Positions 1-8,875 are shown, counted from the stretch's first letter. The stretch: 64,000 nt of DNA from an uncultured Christensenella sp. (GCA_910583995.1 CAJTYW010000002.1:62001-126000), one strand, 5' to 3'. Program-made: numbers and translations. Notes: generated by a model from the sequence alone, not told the origin.

Positions 1-107
1 CTGAAATACTAGGACATAAAAATGCAATGGTAACATTAAACCGTTATGCACATTCCCTTTGGGAGCATAAGTCAGATATGATGAATAAACTCGGAAAATT
101 GCTTTGA
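1..107 (+). CDS. Tyrosine recombinase/integrase, C-terminal end only
   Basis: The gene starts before the window; reading from base 3 gives 34 codons to a TGA at 105-107. The peptide contains LGH followed by an NRYAH segment, the C-terminal catalytic His and nucleophile Tyr region of phage and ICE tyrosine integrases. The seen part is the last catalytic block, so the domain identity is fairly secure, but the length and completeness of the protein are unknown. An integrase gene normally lies next to its own attachment site, so another mobile element probably ends close to here. It is unrelated to the serine integrase of the prophage further right. Confidence 0.8.
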   Translation, partial: EILGHKNAMVTLNRYAHSLWEHKSDMMNKLGKLL

Positions 108-166
108 AAATCGGTGCAAAATTTAAAATATTGCAATTTTAAAACAAAAAATAGCAAATAAAAAAT

Positions 167-193
167 GTTCATCAAATAATATGTTTGATGAAC
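167..193. repeat. 27-bp palindrome, copy 1
   Basis: Arms GTTCATCAAA and TTTGATGAAC flank a short AT-rich centre. It lies 60 bp after the integrase stop and is followed by a T-rich stretch, so it can act as a Rho-independent terminator for that gene. It is the exact reverse complement of the palindrome at 314-340. Confidence 0.75.
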
Positions 194-313
194 ATTTTAC
201 ATTTTTATTATATCAATTTAGACAAAAATTGTCAATAAAAATCCGCTTAAATATAATAATATAAACTATTGTTATATGTGTTAAATTGACAAAACTATAA
301 ACACCGCAAATAA

Positions 314-340
314 GTTCATCAAACATATTATTTGATGAAC
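314..340. repeat. 27-bp palindrome, copy 2 (inverted)
   Basis: This is the reverse complement of 167-193, with the same GTTCATCAAA/TTTGATGAAC arms, followed by TTTTG. The two palindromes bracket about 120 bp of AT-rich DNA. The 108-418 gap holds nothing else recognisable. They may be terminators, or recombination sites of the element whose integrase ends at 107. Confidence 0.7.
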
Positions 341-418
341 TTTTGTTCTAAAGGTCTATACTTATTTTAAAAAATATTTGTAGTAATTAAAGAAATTTTA
401 TAGGGATTTTTATTCAAA

Positions 419-1531
419 ATGAAAAGAAAGGATTGGAAAATTATTGTAGGTGTAATTATTTACATAATTCTTTTTGTATTGTCAATAATTGCTGATTATA
501 CCCCATTCATAATTGTTTTGGCTATTCCATTGGGGATAATATTGCTTGGGTTAACAATATTTTTAATTTATAAGTATAAAAAAAAGAAATCAAAGGTTGA
601 ATATGAAAAATCAATTGATAAATTAAAAGACAAAGACGAGTTAATAACATATGGTGAAAAACATATCGAAAGATGTGCATTTAGAAATCGTAAAGATATA
701 ACAAGTGTTATAATCCCAGATAATGTTACTAGTATTGGGGATTATGCGTTTCAAGGTTGCAGTAATTTAACTAAAATATATATACCTGATAGTGTGACTA
801 ACATTGGATTTGCAGCATTCAAGGATTGCGTTAATTTGAATAGTGTTACGATACAAAATGGTGCTGTGGATATAGGATTATCTATATTTGAAGGTTGCAA
901 AAATTTAGAAAAGGTTATAATGCCTACCAATGCACTTTATGAATGTATGTTAGAAACAACAAAATTAAAGACTGTTGTTATTAATGGTGGTAAAAAAATA
1001 GAAGATAGCACTTTTGTTAATCAAACTAATCTTACCAGCATTAAAATTGCTGATAGTGTAAAAAGAATAGGTAATAGTGCGTTTTTGGGTTGTAGCAGTT
1101 TGTCTGAAATTATAATTCCTGATAGTGTGATATTTATAGACGATGAAGCTTTTGCGTCCTGTAGTAATTTAAAAAAAATTGTGCTTTCTAATAACTTACA
1201 GCATATAGGTGACAATATTTTTGAAGGATGCAGTCCAATAATTTATACTGAATATGAAAATGCTAAATATTTAGGTAGTGAGATTAATCCTTATATCTAC
1301 TTAGCTAAAGCCAATAAAGAATTTAATAATGAAAATAAAATTCATAACAATACAAAATTTATTGGAAGTTATGCCTTTGCTAATTGTAATAACTTTAATG
1401 AAATTAAATTGCCTGATAGTGTATCGCATATTGGAAGCGGTGCATTTGGTCAATGCGAATCAATAAATATTGAAAGGGGGAAAAATAATGAAAGAAAAAT
1501 ACACTTTGTCAGAATTGAAAATAATATATAA
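419..1531 (+). CDS. Membrane-anchored TpLRR (BspA-like) protein
   Basis: The 370-residue protein starts with two hydrophobic segments (about residues 8-26 and 28-50), then a lysine-rich stretch. Repeated units of about 23 residues follow, with consensus like IPDSVTSIGDYAFxGCSNL, the TpLRR/LRR_5 repeat of BspA-type surface proteins. Such repeats usually mediate adhesion or protein binding. The repeats would lie on one face of the membrane; a signal peptide or sortase site is not evident. The end overlaps the next gene by 44 bp in another frame, and the last residues after the final repeat are charged, so the natural C-terminus may have been altered. The weak ribosome-binding site leaves the start less certain. 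Confidence 0.75.
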   Translation: MKRKDWKIIVGVIIYIILFVLSIIADYTPFIIVLAIPLGIILLGLTIFLIYKYKKKKSKVEYEKSIDKLKDKDELITYGEKHIERCAFRNRKDITSVIIPDNVTSIGDYAFQGCSNLTKIYIPDSVTNIGFAAFKDCVNLNSVTIQNGAVDIGLSIFEGCKNLEKVIMPTNALYECMLETTKLKTVVINGGKKIEDSTFVNQTNLTSIKIADSVKRIGNSAFLGCSSLSEIIIPDSVIFIDDEAFASCSNLKKIVLSNNLQHIGDNIFEGCSPIIYTEYENAKYLGSEINPYIYLAKANKEFNNENKIHNNTKFIGSYAFANCNNFNEIKLPDSVSHIGSGAFGQCESINIERGKNNERKIHFVRIENNI

Positions 1532-4500
1532 TGCACCGGAATTTGTTGAAAAACTAAAACAAATTTCTAATATGCCTATCAAAGGGGTAGAATATCTATA
1601 TAAGCATATTAATTTAATAATTGATGAAAAAGGTGGCGATATTCAAGGAAAAGAATACGACCCATACAATATACTTGTTATGGTGGATAAAGGTGAAAAT
1701 CTAGTTGATGATGAAACACTTTATTTTCTTATGACAAGTGTGCCTAAAACAGATGATGACGATGATGTTATGGAATATTGGGGAGAAAAAGCAATAGAAA
1801 AACATTGTCCTAAAGCTTGCTTTACATATATGTCTTTTTTGATGGCTCGTGGTTTGAGACCAGAACGAAAGCTTGCAGCTTATCGTTGGGCTAAATGTAG
1901 TGAAGAGTTTGGAATGATGCTAGATTTAACATATAGTATATTTGTTGAAGAATTTCCAGGCTCTTTTGAAACTGGAATTACATTAATTGAAGAAAATCTT
2001 GAAGAAGAAATATTAATTGACCTTTTTGACACAGCGCAAGAAAAACAAGATTATAGTATTTATTTCTTAATAATCTTTATTATGCAAAAAAGAGGAATTG
2101 ATTTTGATAAAAATCAATTAAAAGATATTTGCATTAAAGCAAACGTAGAAAGTTTTTATTATTTTATAACTGATGAAAAATTGCCAAAAGATAAAGATTT
2201 TGATGCAGTTTACAGCGATTATTCGCAGATGATTGAATTTGCAAACGAAGTAGTAGAAAAAGTACAAAAAGAAATATATTTGCGTACTTTGTATGAGTAT
2301 TGTGAAAAGTATATGGATAGCAGTTTAAAGTTTATTTTAGGATTTGCAATAGATACAATAAAAAAACGTAAAGATTACAAAAATAAGTATTTCGACTTGG
2401 CTGTTATAGTTCACGCAGGATACAATGAGGAAAAAGAAAGTAACGATTTAGATTTTCTCGCACAACTTGAAGAATTTTATAGAAAAATTTGTGCTCAAAT
2501 ATTGATGTCGTCTATGAGTGCTCCTAATACGCTTGATTCACCTGTAGATAAAGAAAGATTGAAACAAGCTTTGTATTTTGACGAAAAAAGTCAAGCAAAA
2601 TTATTATCATCAAAAAATATTGCAACTTTTGATGAGAATAATTATAATTTTGATTTGGAAGTTAAAGATGGGGATGTTGGCGGTGGCTATATTGTTTATG
2701 AAACAAAAATAACTATTCCGCAACATTTTGAAAGTAAACGCATTGACTTTTATGGTTTATCTATAACAAAAACTAGTAATATGATTGGAGAAGGATTAAT
2801 TCGTACTTTGTCTAATGATACAACAAAAGTAGAAATAAAGGGCACTATGCGTGTTGGAACAAGTTCTTATCCTGTTCATTTTGATACAATATTAGATTTG
2901 CCAATTGATAAAGTGTTGGAGTTTAAAGAAGTTGAAACACATATATTGAATGTTGAATATGTGGGTGAAAATACTTTTGTTGATTTTTGGTTGAGATTTA
3001 ATCCTTATAATATTGATTCAGATTATTATGAAAAAGACGAATATTATGACGAAGACGAAGAATACGAAGATGAATACGAGTATAATGAAGAGAAAGATTT
3101 CGGTGAAACAGAATATAATGGTAAATGTTCAGCTTTTGTTAAATTTGATAATGGAAAGTGTTACGAGTACAATAATGATGATGGCTATATAAAAGTTGGT
3201 GATAGGGTAATTGTAAGCGGAAAACTTGCCGGTGTAATGGGGACGGTTGTTAAATTAGGCTGGTATCGTGATGGCGATTTTATGCAAACAATTATTGAAA
3301 ATTATGGCTCTGATTGCGAGTTTGATATTAAACAAAATGATTCTGCAAATATGGTGAAGGATACACAGAATGATTCTTGTCAAATCTATGGTAGACTAGT
3401 AAAAGATGCAAATAGTAAAACAAATTGCTCTGCAAATTCAATTAATACAAAATCAATTCCAAAGATTAACAATAAGAAGAAATATATTATTTTTAGTATT
3501 GTCGCTGCAATTATATTGTTCATTACAATTATTTCCGTAGTTGTTGGTACTGCAAACAAATTTAAGTATTGGGAATCCTTATCTAGTAATTGCTATGTTG
3601 TGGAAGGTTGTACTAAAAAATCGGTAAAGGAAATCACAATTAAAGGAACCCATAAAGGCAAACCTGTTTCTATAGGTGATAATGCTTTTAAAGGAATGTA
3701 TAACCTAGAAAGCGTAATAATTGAAGATGGTGTGACTGAAATCGGAGATTATGCTTTTAAAGATTGTGAGAATCTTATAAGTATAACCATACCAAATAGT
3801 GTAACTTCAATTGGAGATTGGGCATTTCAAGGTTGTGAAAGTCTTGTCAGCATAAATATACCTGAAAATGTGACTAAAATAGGTAAAGGAGCATTTTATA
3901 ATTGTAGTTCATTAACAAGTGTTACTATTCCGGACGGTATTACAACTATTAAAAGTAGAATGTTTTATGGTTGCAAATCACTAGAAAGTATAACAATTCC
4001 TAGCAGTATGACTTCCATAGAAGATGGCGTGTTTGATATTTGCAGTTCGTTAAATAAGGTTAACATAACTAACATTGCTACTTGGTGTAAAATAAGATTT
4101 TATAGGTGGGATTCGAATCCACTATTTTATGCAAAAAACTTGTATTTAAATGATAATTTGGTGACAAATTTAACAATCTCAAATAGTGTTAAAACAATTA
4201 GCAAGTATGCATTTTATAACTGTAAATCTATTAAAAATGTAACAATACCTAATAGCGTAACTTCAATTGAAGAATCAGCATTTGCAAAATGTAATTTGAC
4301 AAAAATAATGATACCAGATAGTGTAACTGCATTAGGAAATTCAGTATTTGACAAGTGCGGTTCATTAGCAGAAGTATCAATAGGTAGTGGTTTAACAAAT
4401 ATTAGTGCATATACATTTCAAGACTGTATTTCACTTAAAAACATAGCAATACCAAATAATATAACTTCAATAGGTGGTTTAGCATTTAAAAATTGCAGTA

Positions 4501-4682
4501 ATTTGAATAAGATAATCATTCCAAACAGCGTAAATAGTATAGGTGCTTCTGCTTTTGATGGCTGTAGTAATCTTACTATATATTGTGAAATTGCGGAGAA
4601 ACCTAATGGTTGGTTAGATAATTGGAATCCGTTAAATCGCCCTGTAGAATGGGGATATATCAAAAGAAATTTAACAATTTAA
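1488..4682 (+). CDS. Large TpLRR (BspA-like) protein with cytoplasmic N-terminal region and one TM helix
   Basis: The ATG at 1488 is chosen because AAGGGGG precedes it at good spacing. The protein is 1064 residues. Residues 1 to about 500 are mainly helical and not recognised. About 511-541 is a very acidic Asp/Glu/Tyr run. A short SH3/KOW-like segment (VGDRVIVSGK) follows. One strong transmembrane helix lies at about 666-690, and TpLRR repeats (IPNSVTSIGDxAFxGC) run from about 705 to 1045. The layout suggests a cytoplasmic N-terminus and exposed repeats. It probably forms a transcription unit with the shorter TpLRR gene upstream. The function of the N-terminal part is unknown. Confidence 0.8.
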   Translation: MKEKYTLSELKIIYNAPEFVEKLKQISNMPIKGVEYLYKHINLIIDEKGGDIQGKEYDPYNILVMVDKGENLVDDETLYFLMTSVPKTDDDDDVMEYWGEKAIEKHCPKACFTYMSFLMARGLRPERKLAAYRWAKCSEEFGMMLDLTYSIFVEEFPGSFETGITLIEENLEEEILIDLFDTAQEKQDYSIYFLIIFIMQKRGIDFDKNQLKDICIKANVESFYYFITDEKLPKDKDFDAVYSDYSQMIEFANEVVEKVQKEIYLRTLYEYCEKYMDSSLKFILGFAIDTIKKRKDYKNKYFDLAVIVHAGYNEEKESNDLDFLAQLEEFYRKICAQILMSSMSAPNTLDSPVDKERLKQALYFDEKSQAKLLSSKNIATFDENNYNFDLEVKDGDVGGGYIVYETKITIPQHFESKRIDFYGLSITKTSNMIGEGLIRTLSNDTTKVEIKGTMRVGTSSYPVHFDTILDLPIDKVLEFKEVETHILNVEYVGENTFVDFWLRFNPYNIDSDYYEKDEYYDEDEEYEDEYEYNEEKDFGETEYNGKCSAFVKFDNGKCYEYNNDDGYIKVGDRVIVSGKLAGVMGTVVKLGWYRDGDFMQTIIENYGSDCEFDIKQNDSANMVKDTQNDSCQIYGRLVKDANSKTNCSANSINTKSIPKINNKKKYIIFSIVAAIILFITIISVVVGTANKFKYWESLSSNCYVVEGCTKKSVKEITIKGTHKGKPVSIGDNAFKGMYNLESVIIEDGVTEIGDYAFKDCENLISITIPNSVTSIGDWAFQGCESLVSINIPENVTKIGKGAFYNCSSLTSVTIPDGITTIKSRMFYGCKSLESITIPSSMTSIEDGVFDICSSLNKVNITNIATWCKIRFYRWDSNPLFYAKNLYLNDNLVTNLTISNSVKTISKYAFYNCKSIKNVTIPNSVTSIEESAFAKCNLTKIMIPDSVTALGNSVFDKCGSLAEVSIGSGLTNISAYTFQDCISLKNIAIPNNITSIGGLAFKNCSNLNKIIIPNSVNSIGASAFDGCSNLTIYCEIAEKPNGWLDNWNPLNRPVEWGYIKRNLTI

Positions 4683-4724
4683 ACATTATTCAATAATATT
4701 AAATTAATGGTGGGGAAGGAAAAA

Positions 4725-4925
4725 ATGGGTATAAGCGATAAATTGGTTAAAAGTTTGTGGCACGACAAAAATTCTAATCAAGTTAATGATTTTGATTTAG
4801 GAAATAAAATTGATTGGGTAATTTTGCAAAACACTAGTTGTAAGTTTTGCGGAATTTATAAAAAATATCCTAATATAAAAATCATAAAAAAGAATGAAAT
4901 CTACAATTACATTTGCAATAATTAA
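4725..4925 (+). CDS. Small hypothetical protein with CxxC motif
   Basis: A 66-residue protein. The ATG at 4725 is preferred over 4707 because GGGGAAGGA lies just upstream. It contains SCKFC, a possible metal-binding or redox pair, and one more Cys near the C-terminus. It follows the TpLRR gene by 42 bp and is followed by a Rho-independent terminator, so it is probably the last gene of that unit. No family is recognised. Confidence 0.5.
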   Translation: MGISDKLVKSLWHDKNSNQVNDFDLGNKIDWVILQNTSCKFCGIYKKYPNIKIIKKNEIYNYICNN

Positions 4926-4970
4926 ATGAATAATGTTTAAAAATTTAAAAAAATATAAAACTCAAATTAA

Positions 4971-4997
4971 AAGCCGAGAAAACTTCGGCTTTTATTT
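4971..4997 (+). terminator. Rho-independent terminator after the TpLRR unit
   Basis: AAGCCGA pairs with TCGGCTT around a short A-rich loop and is followed by TTTATTTGTT. It closes the rightward host genes. The remaining bases up to 5104 show no other feature. Confidence 0.8.
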
Positions 4998-5104
4998 GTT
5001 AATAATATTGACAAAATTGTGTTGTTTAACATATTTTAAAATAATTAAATATGTGAATTTATATTTAAAATAGTTGAATAATATGCTTTAATATTTATAA
5101 AGTG

Positions 5105-5671
5105 TCATTTTTCATTATAAAAAAGGCAGCTATTATTAAGGCATTGATTGTTGAGAGCAGAAAACTTGCATTCAATTTTGTTAAATTCCATTTGAATATT
5201 GTATTTTTCTTTTACAAATTGAACAGCGTGTGATAGGGCAAGGAAAGCATTTCTTTTGCAACAGCGTGCTCCGCCAATTGTACTCATTTTTTGTAAAACG
5301 CTTGATGTGTATTCCATATTATGCTTATAGTACTCATCTATACTTAATGGTTGCGTTCCGTGAATAATTGACAAAGCAGCACCAATTGAAGCTACAGCTC
5401 CGCAAACGCCCCAGTAAGCACACATAGCTCCGGGCATTTTTGCTGTTCGTACTGCTAATTTTTCTAAGCAATCGTTAATATCAATGTCTCCACCTGAATT
5501 TTTATAGGCAATCAAAAAAGCAGCTCCGTCTAAAAAATGATGCTCAGGACCGTGAATACTTATATAGTCTTTATCCATCATTTCACAAACTATGTCTATA
5601 GGTTTTTTTGATTTGTAGTTTATAATTTCTTTTTTAATAAGTTCATATTTATCTTCTAATTTTAATAGCAT
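5105..5671 (-). CDS. DUF5714 domain-containing protein
   Basis: A 188-residue cysteine-rich protein. The segment HGPEHHFLDGAAF and the glycine/alanine-rich CAYWGVCGAVASIGAAL stretch are typical of DUF5714. CC pairs and single Cys residues near the C-terminus (GGARCCKRNA, NSCLF) could bind metal. DUF5714 is known as a stand-alone domain or appended to methyltransferase-like proteins, but its function is undefined. The gene runs leftward, starts only 86 bp from the end of the first integrase, and has its own promoter at 5706-5734, so phage insertion 145 bp upstream has not removed that promoter. Confidence 0.7.
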   Translation of the reverse strand: MLLKLEDKYELIKKEIINYKSKKPIDIVCEMMDKDYISIHGPEHHFLDGAAFLIAYKNSGGDIDINDCLEKLAVRTAKMPGAMCAYWGVCGAVASIGAALSIIHGTQPLSIDEYYKHNMEYTSSVLQKMSTIGGARCCKRNAFLALSHAVQFVKEKYNIQMEFNKIECKFSALNNQCLNNSCLFYNEK

Positions 5672-5705
5672 TTATTGCTCCTAGTTTAATTGTTTTTCAA
5701 ATTAT

Positions 5706-5734
5706 ACTATACTAAACTAAAAGAAAAAAGTCAA
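5706..5734 (-). promoter_or_regulatory. Leftward promoter for the DUF5714 gene
   Basis: On the minus strand, TTGACT (5734-5729) and TATAGT (5711-5706) are separated by 17 bp. The -35 lies within a small inverted repeat (AAGTCA/TGACTT, 5728-5750). Confidence 0.6.
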
Positions 5735-5757
5735 CATATAATGCTGACTTAATTTAA

Positions 5758-7359
5758 TCATATTTTCAAATACAATACAAAGAAGAAAAAACATAGTTGC
5801 CTGCATTTGAAATACTTTGGCGGGGCGAGAGTGTTAAAGTTTGAACACTCCGACGCACCCGCATGTGCGCGTGTATTAGAGTCGCTAAATAACTCGTCAA
5901 TTGCAGCGTCAGTGTCATTTTTGCTGACGTGCGATGTATCTCTACCACCAATATTAAAATATATTACAATTTTGTCGTCATACAAATAAACTGTTTTGAC
6001 TAAATTGTCAATTATCCGCTTTTTAAAATCAAGGTCGTTTGAACTGCCTTTGATATACTCAGCAACAAAAGAAATAATGTCTTTACGTGTGATTTTCAAC
6101 CCCGCCTCTAATTCCAGTTTTGATTGTTGCTCTGTCAAGTCGTCAAGCAATGTTGTTAGTTGCACAATTTTATCGTTTAGCACTTTTACAACGACAGCGT
6201 CCACACCCGACACCATAAGATTAACAGCGTTGTCGATTTCTTTTTGGACGCGAACCCGCTCTGCAATTATGCGTTTAATCTCGTTTTGACTTGTCCTTGA
6301 TTCATAATATTTGACGACATCGTCCGCAATGTATTCAACACGTCTAGGGTCGGACAGATATGCAATAGTTTGCTCACAAACGTACCACTCGATAAATTCT
6401 TTTTTCTCGTTAAATTTTTGGCACGTCTTTTTTTTCTTACGTGTTGTGCAAGCATAGTAATGATACTGAACGCCGAGTTTGCCAGTTCCGCCGTCGGCAG
6501 TCATTGCAGCACCGCAATGACCGCAAAATAACTTGCCTTGCAATAAGTATGGTACACGTGCCGAATTTGCACCCGAAAAATGACGATTGCTTGCTGCACG
6601 TTTTTGTACCGCGTCAAAAACATCTTGCTCAATTATTTGCGGATATGTATTCTCGCATAATCGTCCACCAAACATAAATTTACCAGTATATTTTGCATTA
6701 GGCAATATTTTATCAAACGACCGACCTTGAAACGGTTTGCCGTGATACCTTAGACCTTTAGCGTTTAACGCAGCAGCAATGTCCTTTTTACTTACACCGT
6801 TGGCATATTCATTAAAAACATATTTAACAATTTCGGCAGCGTTCTCGTCTACAACGATACGATTGCCGTCTTTTTTATATCCATAAATTAAATGCCCGCC
6901 AGTGAACGTCCCGTTATTTACAGACGTAGTCAAGCCGTCTTTAACACGTTTTGACAATCGCTTACTATATTTTTCGTCGTTCCATTCGACAAACATTTCG
7001 TACAATTCGCCGCTTTCGTCGTCGCTAACTGGCTCTAGTGCAGAAATAACACGTACACCGCATTGCTCTTTAAGTTGATTTTTCAACATCATGCTTTCAA
7101 AGCGATTACGCTCGAATCGGTCAAATTTATAAACTATAATATTTTGAAACGTACGAAACTGTGCGTCAAATAGCATTTGTTGAAACGATTTTCGTTTATG
7201 AGTGTCTTTTGACGCGCTTTTTGCTTTTTCTGTATAAATTTTTATAATATTTAAGCCATTGCTTTTAGCGAATTCTTGACAAATACGAATTTGTCCCTCA
7301 ATTGTTTGCTCGTTTTGTCCGTGCGACGAATAACGTGCATAAATTACAGCGTTTTGCAT
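5758..7359 (-). CDS. int: Large serine recombinase (phage integrase), host-fused C-terminus
   Basis: A 533-residue large serine recombinase that inserts and excises the phage. The N-terminal resolvase domain carries the YARYS motif with nucleophile Ser11. A recombinase domain follows, then a zinc ribbon at about residues 275-315 (CGHC ... Cys ... Cys), a coiled-coil stretch and a short tail. The gene starts by overlapping the HIRAN gene stop (TAATG). It runs out through attL, so its last 19 residues and stop are encoded by host DNA, whereas the copy at 37630-39258 has a different 28-residue end encoded by the phage right end. The catalytic parts are intact in both. Confidence 0.95.
   Translation of the reverse strand: MQNAVIYARYSSHGQNEQTIEGQIRICQEFAKSNGLNIIKIYTEKAKSASKDTHKRKSFQQMLFDAQFRTFQNIIVYKFDRFERNRFESMMLKNQLKEQCGVRVISALEPVSDDESGELYEMFVEWNDEKYSKRLSKRVKDGLTTSVNNGTFTGGHLIYGYKKDGNRIVVDENAAEIVKYVFNEYANGVSKKDIAAALNAKGLRYHGKPFQGRSFDKILPNAKYTGKFMFGGRLCENTYPQIIEQDVFDAVQKRAASNRHFSGANSARVPYLLQGKLFCGHCGAAMTADGGTGKLGVQYHYYACTTRKKKKTCQKFNEKKEFIEWYVCEQTIAYLSDPRRVEYIADDVVKYYESRTSQNEIKRIIAERVRVQKEIDNAVNLMVSGVDAVVVKVLNDKIVQLTTLLDDLTEQQSKLELEAGLKITRKDIISFVAEYIKGSSNDLDFKKRIIDNLVKTVYLYDDKIVIYFNIGGRDTSHVSKNDTDAAIDELFSDSNTRAHAGASECSNFNTLAPPKYFKCRQLCFFFFVLYLKI
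5811..5850. other. attL: host-phage junction of unit 1
   Basis: Bases up to 5816 have no counterpart at 37715; from 5817 (TTGG) onward the two copies agree. An inverted repeat GAGTGTT/AACACTC (5829-5835 and 5844-5850) next to the junction resembles a serine-integrase arm site. The true crossover dinucleotide must lie at or right of 5817. Confidence 0.7.
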
Positions 7360-8297
7360 TACATAACCTCATTTATAACAATATTACAACCAACATTGTT
7401 TTTGTCGTCTGTGCCGCCAGTTATATCTGTTATATTTCCAATCAATACGAATCCGCCACCAAAAGTGCTGAATAATTGCTCTGCCAACTCGCTTTTAATG
7501 CTACCAAGTGTTTTACCAGTGCGATTATTTATGACAATGCTTGCCTCGGGGTATTTTTCAAGCGGTGCGTGCTTGATAGTAATTGCGTCATCAATTTTGC
7601 TTGCTTTTATGTAGTCTTGGCGATTATCAAATGTTACACCAACAATTTTTGTATGCAATGGCAAGTTTACCCCTAATTGCTTATAGATTGCAACTTTTAC
7701 AGCGTAAAAACTCTCGTCGTTGTCTGTTATGTCGTCAATTACTATACGCTCCGACCCTTGCAAATCATTGCTGATTTTTTCGGGAAGATAACCGATGTCA
7801 AAGCCATTAGCACTGCATAAATACAAAAATTGGTCATAATCATACTCAACGTCAACATCGTCTCCAACATTGCAAAACGAAATATTATCTTGCATATCGT
7901 TATTACGATTACGAACAAGGTTGATTATATCGGGTATTTTTGAATACTTTGACACATCTGCTTTTTCAATAGTTTTTTCTTTTGATTCAACATTATTATT
8001 TTGTGGCGAATCAATTCGTTTTCCCGCGTCGGATATATCCGTCGTGTTTTTTTTGTCGTGTTGAATTGTATCGTCCATTGCTTTTTTTTCGCGATTGCGG
8101 GCAATAACAGCAAATACAGTAACTACAGTTGCAACTGCCAATAATACTAGAATAATAATTGCTTGCCACCACGGAATACTCACGGCATTTTCGGGCAACA
8201 TTGCCCAAAAAATACCGCAAACAACAATAGTAAGACACCACACACTAACTGTTATTATTACGCGTGTTTTTCTTTTTAAATTATAAAACCACATCAT
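7359..8297 (-). CDS. Membrane-anchored HIRAN-domain protein
   Basis: A 312-residue protein with two N-terminal transmembrane helices (about 12-32 and 42-64), a charged linker to about residue 120, and a C-terminal domain from about 212 resembling HIRAN: KIVGVTFDNRQ at its start, an LGSIKSELAEQL helix, GNITDITGG and GCNIVI at the end. An upstream segment (FDIGYLPEKIS ... YAVKVAIYKQ) looks like a second, degenerate HIRAN-type unit. HIRAN in HLTF/Rad5 proteins binds 3' DNA ends; here it would face the cytoplasm. It lies between repressor and integrase and is transcribed with them, so it is probably expressed in the lysogen. Roles in superinfection exclusion or DNA-damage sensing are inferred. 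GGAG lies 9 bases before the chosen start. Confidence 0.65.
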   Translation of the reverse strand: MMWFYNLKRKTRVIITVSVWCLTIVVCGIFWAMLPENAVSIPWWQAIIILVLLAVATVVTVFAVIARNREKKAMDDTIQHDKKNTTDISDAGKRIDSPQNNNVESKEKTIEKADVSKYSKIPDIINLVRNRNNDMQDNISFCNVGDDVDVEYDYDQFLYLCSANGFDIGYLPEKISNDLQGSERIVIDDITDNDESFYAVKVAIYKQLGVNLPLHTKIVGVTFDNRQDYIKASKIDDAITIKHAPLEKYPEASIVINNRTGKTLGSIKSELAEQLFSTFGGGFVLIGNITDITGGTDDKNNVGCNIVINEVM

Positions 8298-8303
8298 TAT
8301 ATA

Positions 8304-8708
8304 TCACTCCTTGCCGTCTTGATTTTCTAATTGATACGCATACGCAAGCAATGCGTTTTTACGACGCGGGTCAATTGAATTATATACACGTAGCAACTCG
8401 CACTCAAACTCTGATACGGTGGTAGCGTTGCCGTCGCCAATTGCAACAACGTTGCCATTATTGCCATTGCCAAAAATGCCTTGATTCACATTTTGTGAGA
8501 CTGGCTTGTAATCTGCACCAGTGCAAAGATAATCACAAGAAACACCAAAGTATTCAGCAATTGGTGCGATTAACTCTGCCGACGGGTTAGTATTTTGTGC
8601 TTTCCAAGCGGATATTGTTGCTTGTCTTACCCCAATTACATTTGCCATGTCCGTTTGTGTTTTATGTTGCTCTTTTAAAAGTGTAAAAATACGGTTTGAT
8701 ATTGTCAT
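8304..8708 (-). CDS. CI-like XRE-family repressor
   Basis: A 134-residue protein with an N-terminal helix-turn-helix (residues about 6-60; QTDMANVIGVRQATISAWK is the recognition region). A Gly/Asn-rich linker and a short helical C-terminal domain follow. No LexA-type Ser/Lys autoprotease is visible, so induction is unlikely to use self-cleavage. It is the leftmost-reading gene after the switch region, has a GGAGGT site, and starts the leftward lysogeny operon repressor-HIRAN-integrase. It faces the Cro-like gene at 8950, as in phage switches. Confidence 0.85.
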   Translation of the reverse strand: MTISNRIFTLLKEQHKTQTDMANVIGVRQATISAWKAQNTNPSAELIAPIAEYFGVSCDYLCTGADYKPVSQNVNQGIFGNGNNGNVVAIGDGNATTVSEFECELLRVYNSIDPRRKNALLAYAYQLENQDGKE

Positions 8709-8753
8709 TTTTTCTACCTCCGAAAATAATTACAAGAAAATCGCAAAAAAGTG

Positions 8754-8782
8754 TTGACAATATTATTAAACCGTGTTATATT
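8754..8782 (+). promoter_or_regulatory. Rightward early promoter with operator over the -10
   Basis: TTGACA (8754-8759), 17 bp, TATATT (8777-8782). The perfect palindrome GTTAT-ATT-ATAAC (8775-8787) covers the -10, so a repressor dimer there would block it. Transcription would run right, through the leftward promoter, to the Cro-like gene. Confidence 0.75.
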
Positions 8783-8875
8783 ATAACTAAGTTATGATTA
8801 AATCGTAAGAAAAACCATAACCCGCTCGATATATTGACAAGCGTGTTTTTTGCAGTAATTTATTGTGGTAAATCA

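Noticed and set aside
167..340. CRISPR repeats
   Set aside because: Only two units, opposite orientation, and no spacer periodicity or cas genes.
419..1531. Frameshifted 5' part of the large TpLRR gene
   Set aside because: The downstream gene has its own ribosome-binding site and a long unrelated N-terminal region, so these are two genes that overlap.
5758..5816. Frameshift or mutation explaining the two integrase C-termini
   Set aside because: The sequences agree fully up to the junction and then become unrelated DNA, as expected at an attachment site.
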